Source: Sphingomonas kyeonggiensis (GTDB lineage Bacteria; Pseudomonadota; Alphaproteobacteria; Sphingomonadales; Sphingomonadaceae). From it: DNA of 64,000 bases. The notes beneath the pieces were generated by a model. That model was not told the DNA's origin. It searched no databases and worked only from the letters and a program-made list of their open reading frames with translations. This document shows, one piece after another, positions 25,501 through 29,909 of this stretch. Location: NCBI RefSeq assembly GCF_014204495.1, contig NZ_JACHLN010000001.1, positions 558,001-622,000 of the forward strand, given 5' to 3'. The translations under genes and the position numbers were made by a program. The stretch's first letter is position 1; every line of letters starts with the position of its first letter.

Positions 25501-27789
25501 GAACGAGGAAAGCGCGCCGGCGCCCGCGGCCTTCAGGTTCTGGAGGAACTCGCTACCGATATCGCGAAGCGCCTCGTCGACCTTGGTCGCCGCGCTCAGC
25601 GGCGTGACCCCGTCCAGTCCATAGACGTCGTTGAGGAGATCGTCCGCCAGCTCGCCGAGATTGCCGCTGACCGTCGAAAGGACCGCACCCAGCGCGATCT
25701 GCGCCGCTACGTTGTCGCCGGCCAGGTACCGGCCGATGTTCGAACCGAAGATCGAGCCGAATTGCTCGAGCGTGAGGATGTGGTTCTCGAACTTGATGTC
25801 GACCTTGGGATCTTCCTCACCAATGTCCTCGTGCGAGGGGGCTCGTTCACGAACATAGGTCACGGTGGCATCATCGCCGGTCCGCGTGACCGACGAATAG
25901 ATCGTTGTATCCTGCCCCTCGAATACGGTCTGCTTGGTGACCTGAACGATACGATCCCCGACACCGGTCGTGCCGTTGTTCAGGTAGAAGGTCGTGACCG
26001 CTTCCTTGGTCCCGTCGGCATTGATGCGCATCTGGTACGTCACGGGACCGTCAGGATCGACGATGTCCTTCAATTCCAGCAGCGGCCCGTCATCGCCTCC
26101 CATTCCGGATGGCGCATCCGCCCGACCGAGGATCTTGGCGAGCACATAGGCATTATCGAGGCCCGGGATGTTTTCGAAATCATTGGCGGCCCATTGGCCC
26201 TGATAGGCGCCCCCGCTTAGAAACAGACCTCCAGTCCGTCCGACCACGATCGGCTGATCTGGAGCCACCTCGTAGTCATGAGATACACCATTCTGGTCCA
26301 CGAAATGGACCTGCACATGCTCTCCCGCCGAGTCCGTCGTCGATGTCGCGGTGAGCACGTCGCCATCGAGGAAGGATATCCGATAGCCGTTCCCCGAGCG
26401 CTCGAAATTGGTGATCAGCTGTGCACTCTCGACCACCGCAAGCGTGCGATCCGCGCCGTTCACAAAGGTGACCGCAGGCGTGTCCTCGATCGAATTCGTC
26501 AGGAAGGTAACGAACTGGCCGGAATCATGATCGTACTTGACCACGCGGCGCTGGCCACTGGTTGGCTCCGGTAGGCCGCCCAGCGAATTGCCTCCGCTGA
26601 CTTCCTTCGGCGTTCCAGTCGGCACGAGGAAAACCTCGTACGGCGCGAAGGTGCGATCGCCGTAAATGAGCCGCAGATGCTCCGACGGGACATGCGCCTC
26701 CATCGCCGCCTGGCTGAGCGAAACGGCATGATCCGAATTGAGCTGAAAGCCATGGGCCGCCAGCACGGCTCGTCCCGGTGCCAGCACGTCAGCGAGGAAC
26801 TGATTCCTGGCGTTGACTGCCGCCGGGTCGCTCAAGCTAGCGCCCCCTGACTGGATATCCGCCCAACGCGTCTGGAGAGCGGTTGCAAGGTTCAAAGACG
26901 CCTGGAGGGCCTTGTCTGTGACCGGAACGTTGAGCGGCGCCCCCGCCAGGGCGTCCATGCCCTCAGCGTAATCCGTAAAATCAGCAAAGAGCGCATTGCT
27001 ATCGGTCAGCATCTGCGAAAAGAACAGGACGCGCGCCCGTGTGACGTTGCGTTGATAATTTCCCGAAACTGCCGAACTACTGTCAATAAGCGCCAGATGA
27101 ACGGCAGCACCTACAAAATCACCTCTATCTATTAAGTTGTATAGTTCATGTCTATATATCTCACTGGCGTTACCGGGATGCTCAACTTTTGTAAGGAGAT
27201 ACCCCTGAAATCTAAGATCAAAAGCTATAGCTCTTTCGATAGATTCCGGTAGATTCTTAAATAGATTATCAACATAACCTTCAAATTTAGGTTCAATAAT
27301 CTTATATAGCTTTATAGCTTGCTCAAAAGATATCGACTTACCCGTAAATATATCATGCATCAGGGAATTTATTTGATCCTGATCCATATTTTTTGCGTTG
27401 TTAAGTCGCGCAATGATTCCGGGATTATTGGGTATTTCGATTCCAGCCGTTCGAAGGTCCGCATAGAGTGTTGCCTTCTGCTTGTGCGGATCATACCCAA
27501 AACCAAGCGCGTAATTTCCCGCACCATCTTCAGAAGTCCAGCCATCGCCGGTACCAATAGTAAGAGGAATATTTTCCAGCGTAACGAGGAGGAATTTAAA
27601 CTGATCGTAATTTGACCAGCCGAGTGGCGCGACAGCCTGCACCCATTTGCTGTTAAACGGCTGAGCATTCGCTCCTAGGTTAACATTATGCAGGACCGCA
27701 TCCATGAGGATCTGCACGTCGGAGAAATCGACTTTATTCAGATCAACAAAATGACCGAATGCACCGTCTACAAGCAAACGACGTCCCAT
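10513..27789 (-). CDS. giant RTX/cadherin-repeat protein secreted by type I pathway (5758 aa)
   Basis: A calcium-binding, probably surface-attached or released protein of about 5758 residues. Approximate order by residue: unique N-terminus 1-740; glycine/alanine-rich hydrophobic segment 750-895; RTX nonapeptide blocks (GGAGNDxLxGG) within 1199-2334; a tandem-95-like domain near 2447-2545 followed by another cadherin-like one; a first set of cadherin-like repeats 2644-3314; more RTX 3314-3597; a second, very regular cadherin set 3940-4834; three EF-hand-like repeats (DLDGDGIELV, DRNGNGIIDD) 5100-5650; and a small-residue-rich C-terminus DFYAATAA that may hold the export signal. ATG 27789 is chosen because AGGAG sits 8 bases upstream; an in-frame ATG at 27828 lacks this. 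Acyltransferase and exporter genes follow directly. It could be an adhesin, a pore-forming toxin or both; the sequence does not decide. Confidence 0.93.
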   Translation of the reverse strand: MGRRLLVDGAFGHFVDLNKVDFSDVQILMDAVLHNVNLGANAQPFNSKWVQAVAPLGWSNYDQFKFLLVTLENIPLTIGTGDGWTSEDGAGNYALGFGYDPHKQKATLYADLRTAGIEIPNNPGIIARLNNAKNMDQDQINSLMHDIFTGKSISFEQAIKLYKIIEPKFEGYVDNLFKNLPESIERAIAFDLRFQGYLLTKVEHPGNASEIYRHELYNLIDRGDFVGAAVHLALIDSSSAVSGNYQRNVTRARVLFFSQMLTDSNALFADFTDYAEGMDALAGAPLNVPVTDKALQASLNLATALQTRWADIQSGGASLSDPAAVNARNQFLADVLAPGRAVLAAHGFQLNSDHAVSLSQAAMEAHVPSEHLRLIYGDRTFAPYEVFLVPTGTPKEVSGGNSLGGLPEPTSGQRRVVKYDHDSGQFVTFLTNSIEDTPAVTFVNGADRTLAVVESAQLITNFERSGNGYRISFLDGDVLTATSTTDSAGEHVQVHFVDQNGVSHDYEVAPDQPIVVGRTGGLFLSGGAYQGQWAANDFENIPGLDNAYVLAKILGRADAPSGMGGDDGPLLELKDIVDPDGPVTYQMRINADGTKEAVTTFYLNNGTTGVGDRIVQVTKQTVFEGQDTTIYSSVTRTGDDATVTYVRERAPSHEDIGEEDPKVDIKFENHILTLEQFGSIFGSNIGRYLAGDNVAAQIALGAVLSTVSGNLGELADDLLNDVYGLDGVTPLSAATKVDEALRDIGSEFLQNLKAAGAGALSSFLLSEIFNAIGIGGVPGALGQAVGGAYLSAAIEALPELLAGTKSFSAVFKGIDPLSIAASWLGSTLASEIAEFDTIGGQLGSSIGAAAGAIAGSAIAIKALGLGTAVGGPVGALVGAFVGFLVGGLIGSVFGGTPRSGADVEWDASNNQFIVANAYARKGGSKDAAKSVSDAVANIYNSVLQATESKLLAPESVQAGNYGMRKKDWVYRSISTQSESAIEARFHDADALIAYGAAKGLKDIVANSAGGDVFVKRALFSALDASDGVVDGQLGDATGNFSVEQIVAVISTARDYAMFAENAKVIASAIANDPQSNFALGWATTLAMAADLHLDRRGATDWIGGYATWLDELNDGRFDDVSVAASAVEMRFNFTTNGREWFVANGNGSYRGTLTDDIAIDKQTIVNGATDEATGDFIDLRTEMFGGLDIKIAAVVFANAGNDVVHASDLGDNVFGGAGNDTLYGGRLDDWLFGDDGDDTLDAGAAAGGLGGDGNYLDGGAGNDILHGREGSDWLEGGVGTDILTGGGGDDILAGGGGDGDQMGGGAGNDQYIVRLGDGVDVLEEDAAGTPVAQSGGDYVSQRFADLISGIVKRNWVGNAAGVNGTTIGGGEDAIVFGQGIDIGDLQLFRSSTDSDDLVIRVMQTVDGVTSFSGTQLTVKDWFSNPFKRIEWLRFMDGNEVRIGDITSFIVGSAGNDVLIGTDGNDFVYGGEGDDQLHLLGGDDIGNGGSGNDLIAGHSGRDLLVGGLGVDQLIGGKGADALSGDGGGDDLYGGDDADILSGGRGDGDQVVGGAGNDTFKYGRGDGRDMMFDDFSANWDVVWSNGNWNAAAGFAYVSATGEVTGPGGTYLRKNVGTAAFPDLQWVGRFDYDSDTGTLRWFNPPAGAPVVANSGVDTIEFAPGIDIQDLILYRPAGSNDLVISIASENAEFASATSFADSVTIKDWYALPGQIEKLAFYQTGILDISAGATNLIAGTDGADGVAATPLSGSTAADWITGGAGDDVIAGGAGNDILAGNSGADTLKGEVGDDVLYGGAGNDVLDGGTGADVLVGGAGFDTASYASAGAGVRAYLANAELNIGDAAGDSYSSIENLSGGGGADLLGGDAGDNELSGSQGDDTLWGGAGDDSYIWNVGDGADTIRDASFAMEEAVTAAGALASGYSQTLWEATDILQPGYEDRYYWHLQITGPNGEIVYDYDLFAPNNASATQPDPQPASYHQAGWLGGFARTNGQQVTRAHFDASIDAGDDILEFGAGISLSDLSFLVSGSDLIVRFGGLATSQVTIKDHFTANSRIETLQFRDGLSVSLASILTATDGNLLAGTAGDDLMMGQAGALADLLDGGAGNDVLSGGAGADTLRGGDGDDVLEGGAGADLLEGGGNSASSVKGWGDTARYVRSTAAVRVDLNKTTAQAGGDAAGDILVGIENLTGSAFGDTLTGNDSANVIDGLDGSNIIYGRGGDDVLIGGSGSDNIYGDQGDDNISGGDGGDNLNGGDGKDLLSGGDGGDSIYGDAGEDVLTGGEGSDSLYGGDDDDNISGGGGVDWIDGGNGNDTISGGAGADTLSGGDGDDLYIFEAAFGADTVIDFGGQNRILFAAEVSLETLWFARVGNNLQITVIGTTDRVTLQNYFAPSWPTLMGEVSTQTHTLFLGHAQPLVSAMTAISAASPPAVMPESIVAMLAEYWHAGGKAKPQAAPITLTVDEDSASALTSVAAVDHDDNITSYVLGTSPANAQVTLNPQTGQFVYTPVADFTGKDSFSILVKDADGNTTEVPVTVVVQPVNDAPRDVRLVAGEALEVIEGALVDSPIARFVATDIEGDALTFSLTDDAEGRFDITGDGQLILRNPGGLDFETQPSHAIGVRVVDSRGAIVTRNFTVTVLDGNEGVTMAPVEPMHIDENLAAGAAVGSVAAIDLNSPGGSSDQLRYYFYYSGGAYATSADGRYAIDAVSGAISTAAPLNFEEGESSSAYRIVARNNQGNPGFAQAMVTVTINIGDVNEPNSMPSSYAMQVAENQAIGVVVGEVLASDPDIGSVSLGGQRYYFLHQGVVSATSFDGRFTIDAITGRIKTAMDLDFEGMTSGEYIVAARDNLGAGGFTEITTTVTIGITDVNEANSLPADHLLSVAENNAPGKQVGTIVASDPDHSGSAFSQQRYYFSRDGGVSATSFDGRFTIDAVSGIIKTATTFDFEAEAAPTDYVVIARDNQGAAGYNQTSSTVRIGITDANEPNSMPGSYAMSVAENVDIGTALGQVSASDVDGSGSAGSQQRYYFLNNGEASGTSIDGRYTVDAITGVIKTAAAIDFEAVPEPIAYTVVARDNLGEGAYNQVTSTVTITVEDRNDPNWLPADIEVRFAENQAGIVGTVVATDGDLGGSVFAQQEYFFINNGVWSLWSFDGRYVIDAVGNIRLINALNYETESGPRTYTVGALDHGGDTGITNLTTSQVKIVITDANEAPTAINFTPSITSLAERDHVATNTTLPAIEIGTVSVTDPDIEGANNSYTYSVQDERFEVVGNVVRLKMGAAVNYEAGQTIGLTITAKDVNSPFKIAKSWNISIADLPDIFEGTTGNDTLRGQSGADRIFGFGGRDTIFGDAGNDWIEGGAGDDWAAGEDGNDILYGGDGTDQLMGGRGNDILYGGNVDGNDLNDGYDMLLGDDGDDIMYGGAGNDFLSGGNGADQFFGGAGNDTAQYGDWVVNMPALVVDLENNAANAGSAAGDVYDSIESVMATNSDDTVLGDGQSNTLWGRNGDDMLRGRGGNDTLRGGAGNDTLYGDDGDDMLVGEDGDDIIWGGSGNDTLLGGAGVDTLYAESGDDFLDGGAGNDILNGGVDNDTYIVTRSSEADTIYNYDPSGDDIDVLGFQDFVRIQDKDLWFEQVNDDMRVSVIGTTSSVLIKDWYLISDAQSRANYRIDFIIADVRYTSEVNVDGLIALMATKTKPTTVAQRDALMEDLNYRVEWATYWGVNAPPVIEAIPDKEMNESGDLTFTVTATDDITPDAGVQVTAEAIGTQSLIDPEGLVLGLANSQGQRTLTISPKDYASGTVTIRIVAKDAGGVTSTEEFQLTIKPKADKPTIALLSGGSGTSGQGGIALTIDVNFPDTDGSETQEIWVAGVPAGVTLSAGAFDAVNNVWKLPADQADGLKVIAPAGWSQDLLLTVTARASEGGTLAVSDAVQTTIAINASPANLVFTGSVSENAANATVVGMVSAVDPDSGDVITYELKDDAGGRFALFGRELRVANNGLLNSENAGSHTIVIRATDQLGAYVEQTFTIAVNDVNEANSLSSRLAMSVVENVAVGTLVDTVHATDTDGAGTAFGQQRYYFVKDGVASGTSFDGRYTIDAISGAVRTAAALNYEGGPASMTYTVVARDNQGNGPYNEVSSQLTIDVTNLNEANSLPAELAMSVAENVPVGASVGTVVASDLDAVGVLFGQQRYYFLNDGVASDTSADGRYAIDAVSGVIRTAVTMNFEMETGSRSYIVAARDNQGAAGYNQATSTVTISVTDVNEANAIPESYAMGVVEGTAAGTSVGAVAASDIDGSGMPFGQQRYYFLHQGVASATSFDDRYTIDALSGVIRVKTGLDFEAGTTNVAYTVAARDNQGAAGYNQVTSTVSIAIADANEANSLSNYAMNVAENVASGTTVGTVKAGDLDAPGSMFGQQRYYFIKDGVVSATSHDGRYAIDVVTGVIRTVATVDFETETVANTSYMIAARDNQGAAGYNQATSTVTIGVTDANEANSLPLAYAMSVAENLAIGTTVGTVAAGDVDRPSAAFGQQRYYFLNNGAVSATSHDGRYTIDAITGVIKTAIALDFELGTPSGEYTVAARDNLGNPGYTQSTSIVTIGVVDVNEANSLPGAYAMSVAENLAGGAVVGTVSAYDVDKAGTAFGQQRYYFLDQGVASGTSSDGRYTIDAISGVIKTVAAMNFEAGPVSTAYTVIARDNQGAAGYRQASSVVTIALADVNEANSVASALAMEVFENEPIGTDIAQVVASDIDGPASVAGQQRYYFLNNGVASSTSSDGRFSIDAVTGMVKTAAALNFETMSASVYTVAVRDNQGGAGYNQVTSTLTIGLKNRNEAHSVASDSTFLAEGASPGPLVPIAGLDLVLSDVDATTPNITWTFADGSDEAYGMFVIDPTTGKISLKNASVDYESLIAVYEWRDVWVEDPDAGGHYESQQVFVGNDPSRAVFNLEVSASDGQFTSNAIATITVTDQPEAPVLSGPNHFTIRDDQAEGDFGWLYAYDPDNGSTNITFQLTNLIKREYEISSGSSEDVDNGYPDVFVTSNGHLSFTVPNDGEWEGGVRDHPVLGGRRYFYLDYKFTLVMTDSSGTVGTTDLTITFLKHDTNSVPPIVLDLDGDGIELVSAPDSPIYFDMDLDGIGDQTGWVGSDDGFLALDRNGNGIIDDASEISFASDAEGAMSDLEGLRAFDSNANGFLDAGDARFGEFRVWRDANQDGISQASELLTLAQLGIVQINLSLDLTGAEPGEVENTIYGTTQYLRADGTTGTVGDVFLVYDPSKPRDIAAPVILDFDGDGAGLVSLAGSTTRFDMDGDGALERTGWIESGDAFLALDRNGDGKISGISEISFVGDLAGAKTDLEGLKAFDSNGDGALTALDARFAEFKLWFDTNSNGVSDAGEIRSLAEADIVSINLSSTAADQAGANGNVIYGIGNFMRSNGTVGRLFDAGLSFENAGNDPGTSMKPAMTEDSFDWKSGKTRIGAANGQLIVRPRNASTMYDPGAGAMAAATYIHLRDKTIGMLGAFVLDLDGDGMDLEHQVNSDASFDMDGNGARDNTGWVARGDGFLVIDRDNDGLITSGAELSFLGEKAGARTNLEGLAALDSNKDGKITAADTRFGELKVWFDANYNGRSDEGELRSLSDFSITEIRTSGIATSVANQKMGSNVLMSTALFTQNGKTRTMGDVAFAFSPSADLQSAVPAQNLQWPQELDAPDGLSREEAGDGADLLDTRLALMRQAMSGFGAGSSAEMRLERAGIAPAYDFYAATAA
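10840..12490 (-). repeat. three EF-hand-like calcium-binding repeats in the giant protein
   Basis: Three copies, about 12490-11950, 11940-11560 and 11250-10840, each read D(L/F)DGDG, a second DMDxDG-type loop with (T)GW, DRNGDG-type, DSNxDG-type and D(A/T)NxNG-type loops. These look like consecutive EF-hand or dockerin-like loops and suggest that the C-terminus folds on calcium after export. Confidence 0.8.
13290..15680 (-). repeat. tandem cadherin-like repeats, 342-base period, set 2 (seven copies)
   Basis: Seven copies carry the core GQQRYYF(L/V/I), (T/S)xDGRYTIDA, ARDNQGAAGYNQ and VTDVNEANSLP. The DNA word AGCGCTGCTG recurs at 13521, 13863, 14205, 14550, 14889, 15231 and 15573, giving spacings of 342, 342, 345, 339, 342 and 342 bases. 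A more divergent repeat precedes them at about 15970-15690. Confidence 0.92.
17000..17850 (-). repeat. RTX nonapeptide block between the two cadherin sets
   Basis: Glycine/aspartate nonapeptides such as GGAGNDTLYGDDGDD run almost without interruption, with one break around YDSIESVMATNSDDTV. Such blocks form a calcium-bound parallel beta-roll outside the cell. Confidence 0.88.
17850..19862 (-). repeat. cadherin-like repeats, set 1 (five similar copies plus one divergent)
   Basis: Five copies end in DVNEPNSMP or DVNEANSLP-type linkers and carry RYYF or EYFF cores; a sixth (about 18135-17850) is more divergent. AGCGCTGCTG, or AGCGCTGCCC in the last case, marks 18720, 19062 and 19401, the same 342/339-base spacing as set 2. 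The sets share a common ancestor and are separated by an RTX block. Confidence 0.88.
20790..24200 (-). repeat. RTX nonapeptide blocks with intervening domains
   Basis: RTX runs lie at about 24200-23870, 23445-23090, 22600-22330, 22210-22130, 21560-21370 and 21215-20790. They alternate with roughly 100-residue domains containing IEFAPGIDIQDLILYR and LTVKDWF-type motifs, the usual spacer domain of RTX proteins. Confidence 0.88.
25090..25540 (-). other. hydrophobic glycine-zipper segment of the giant protein
   Basis: Residues about 750-895 are rich in small and hydrophobic residues, for example GSSIGAAAGAIAGSAIAIKA and VGALVGAFVGFLVGGLIG. RTX pore-forming toxins carry a comparable hydrophobic region before the repeats, and their acylated lysines lie between that region and the repeats. 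That this segment inserts into membranes is inference. Confidence 0.6.
27120..27420. other. AT-rich patch in the 5' part of the giant gene
   Basis: Counting five lines (27121-27420) gives 103 G+C in 300 bases, about 34 percent, against roughly 65 percent in the rest of the gene. The reading frame is open through it (residues about 124-224, for example ELYNLIDRGDF). Less extreme AT-richness continues to about 27960, into the end of the lipoprotein gene. Confidence 0.85.
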
Positions 27790-27790
27790 A

Positions 27791-28702
27791 TCAGTTACTC
27801 CTGGTGCATTCTGTAAATCCAACAGCATCGTCTATCGTGCTTATGGCGGCGGCTATTATTATAGGCTTTCCCAAATGGGCGACGATATCATCCCCCACAT
27901 ATGCAATAGCTATTTTCTCTTTAGGCGGTACATTCCTGAGAACATCGAGGAATTTACTCGATATCACCTGAGCGCGCTCATACTTCGTTCCAGTGGTGCC
28001 CAGCCGCAATTCACGCGCCTTCTGCCGCGCATCGAAGCCATCGCCGCGCCCCCAGATATTCTCCCCCCGGGTCGCGAGGAAATTGAGCACGGAGATGAAA
28101 TTGCGGCTGAAATTGTTCCCCTTCGGAAAGGGCTGATCGACGTCGTCCGCGTCGTGGAACGGGATCCTGGCCAGGTCGAGGAAAGGGAAGGTCGCCCCCA
28201 TGGCGCGCTGGTGACGGAGCTGTCGGTGCGCGGAAAAGGGATGATCGCTTACCGCAAACGGCATTGCCCATGTATCAAACGAGAAATGCGGCGCCGCCTG
28301 CTTCGCCTCGACTTCGATTTCGATGTCGCGGAAGATCGTCGCCTCGACCTCGTCATAGATGGTCGCCGCAGAGCCAGCTCCCTTTGCCAGCACTTCGGCG
28401 TAGCTGCCGGACACCCTTACCGGCAGGCCACTGTCGTAGATGAAGTCGTACGATTGGAATTTCTTGAACCGCATCTCCTGCAGTTCAGCCTTGCAAAGGT
28501 CGCTCAGATGGAAGTCAGAAGCAAAATCGATAGGCTCGGCCACGTCCGGGCCGGGCTTTGCCGGCTGCGTTGCCTTTTCGGGCCGCGCCGATTGCGCCGC
28601 CTGATCCGAGCGCGGCTCCGCCGGCCCCGCGCGACAAGCGCCCAACGCAACCGTGGCGACACTCACGCACAACAGAACCGAGATGTCGCGCCCGAAGCTC
28701 AT
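27791..28702 (-). CDS. lipoprotein upstream of, and coupled to, the giant RTX gene
   Basis: A 303-aa protein whose N-terminus ends in the lipobox LGAC at about residues 20-23, so it should be lipid-anchored in the envelope. A Pro/Ala-rich linker (about 24-50) precedes a folded domain. I do not recognise the family. Its stop is one base before the ATG of the giant gene, and its last codons contain that gene's ribosome site, which implies coupled translation and a shared job such as retention or folding of the RTX protein. GC content drops in its last 150 bases. Confidence 0.8.
   Translation of the reverse strand: MSFGRDISVLLCVSVATVALGACRAGPAEPRSDQAAQSARPEKATQPAKPGPDVAEPIDFASDFHLSDLCKAELQEMRFKKFQSYDFIYDSGLPVRVSGSYAEVLAKGAGSAATIYDEVEATIFRDIEIEVEAKQAAPHFSFDTWAMPFAVSDHPFSAHRQLRHQRAMGATFPFLDLARIPFHDADDVDQPFPKGNNFSRNFISVLNFLATRGENIWGRGDGFDARQKARELRLGTTGTKYERAQVISSKFLDVLRNVPPKEKIAIAYVGDDIVAHLGKPIIIAAAISTIDDAVGFTECTRSN
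27798..27802 (-). promoter_or_regulatory. ribosome binding site fixing the start of the giant gene
   Basis: AGGAG on the minus strand lies 8 bases upstream of ATG 27789, inside the last codons of the lipoprotein gene. Confidence 0.75.
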
Positions 28703-28827
28703 CGCCGCACGCGGCCCACGCGCAGCGCAGCCGCCAGGCTTCCGCGCAACGCGCCGCCTCCCTCCTGCAAGCTTCGCATGACACCCCCGACTGCGACGAC
28801 TGAGTTCGTTATCGCATAGATCTCAGC

Positions 28828-28855
28828 AGCCTATGCCGCACTTCGCACAAGTCAA
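28828..28855 (-). promoter_or_regulatory. candidate promoter for the lipoprotein-RTX operon
   Basis: On the minus strand TTGACT (28855-28850) and TAGGCT (28833-28828) are separated by 16 bases, a fair -35 and a weak -10. This would leave a leader of about 120 bases. It lies in the 332-base gap 28703-29034, where I see no gene and no strong hairpin. Confidence 0.35.
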
Positions 28856-29034
28856 TCGGTGAGAAAGGACCAATTCGGCGCCTTCTCCGTAACCCTTTGG
28901 ATTGCTGTTTTGACCGCTTGTGACAGGGGCATCTTTTTCCGCTCGGGCGAGTTCCCGACGCGTGCGTCATGAGAACTTGCCCCCAGACGTAAAGCCGCCC
29001 GGGGGGCAAGACATCGAACGGAAGAGGCTAGGCC

Positions 29035-29898
29035 CTACCGCTCCGCCGGCACACCCCAGGCCGGGACCGCGTAACCGGGCGCATACATGTTCACCTTGGC
29101 GCCCGCCGCCTCGAACCACGCCTTCCACGCGGCACGGACAACTGGCGTCTGGAGCGCACTGTTCCTGGCGCTCGCGAGCTCGAAATAGTTCACCGTGACA
29201 CCGCGCAGCAGATCGGACGGGGGCGGCGGCAACACGATCTTGCCGCTGGTGTAGATGGGCGACGCCGGCGTGTTCTCGAGGCCGTCGGTCATGAGGTTCA
29301 GGATACGCTCCTCGCCACGCCACCCGATCGTGGGATCGTTCGCCGCGCGCAGGATCTGATCGGCGATCGGAGACTGGTTACTCTCGCGCGGAACCGCGAG
29401 TTCGGCTGCAGCCTTGCTCAAGGGGGCGACGAAGCGCGTCTCATAATCGCGCTGGAGCCGCACCGCTCCCTCGCTCAGCGTATCGGCCTCCGCCCCCTTG
29501 CCCGGCGAGCAGATGTCGAACGCCACGGCCAGGGGCTGGCCGAGGTCGCCGCCGAACGGAACGATCGTCAGGCGGCCGTTGCGCGGCAACGTATCCCGCA
29601 CATGGTTGATCAGCCGAGTGAAATGCTGCCCGGCGCCCGCCGCCAGCGCGTCGGTCTGGTCGAGCAGCGTCAGTTCCGCGCGCGAGGCCGGGGCCCGCAG
29701 GAGGCACAGGGTGGCGGGATCGCGCTCCGTCGCATCCCCCTGCTGCGCACCGCTTGCATACCAGGCCGCCATACCCAGCAGCATCGCCACAATGGCCGCG
29801 CCGGCCACGATCAGCCGCCAGGGAGAAGGCCGGTCGCCGGGAAATGCATTCCAGGAGGTTTTCGGAGCGCTGTCGAAGCGGACGGATCGAAATGCCAT
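29035..29898 (-). CDS. membrane-anchored protein with possible VWA-like fold
   Basis: A 287-aa protein with one transmembrane span at about 29-49 (LIVAGAAIVAMLLGMAAWYA) and a probably periplasmic domain. LTLLDQTDAL followed much later by NLMTDGLEN resembles the Asp-rich loops of a von Willebrand A-like fold, but the classical DxSxS motif is not intact. The family is not recognised. AAGGAG lies 7 bases before the ATG, and the gap to the upstream membrane protein gene is 11 bases, so the two form an operon. Confidence 0.75.
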   Translation of the reverse strand: MAFRSVRFDSAPKTSWNAFPGDRPSPWRLIVAGAAIVAMLLGMAAWYASGAQQGDATERDPATLCLLRAPASRAELTLLDQTDALAAGAGQHFTRLINHVRDTLPRNGRLTIVPFGGDLGQPLAVAFDICSPGKGAEADTLSEGAVRLQRDYETRFVAPLSKAAAELAVPRESNQSPIADQILRAANDPTIGWRGEERILNLMTDGLENTPASPIYTSGKIVLPPPPSDLLRGVTVNYFELASARNSALQTPVVRAAWKAWFEAAGAKVNMYAPGYAVPAWGVPAER

Positions 29899-29909
29899 GA
29901 CCTATCTCC

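Noticed and set aside
19834..26220. Plus-strand open frame of 2128 aa
   Set aside because: Antisense to RTX and cadherin repeats; repetitive only because the real gene is. No ribosome site or known motif.
28809..29009. Small minus-strand frame of 66 aa
   Set aside because: No ribosome site, no recognised motif, and atypical composition; it lies in the probable promoter region of the lipoprotein gene.
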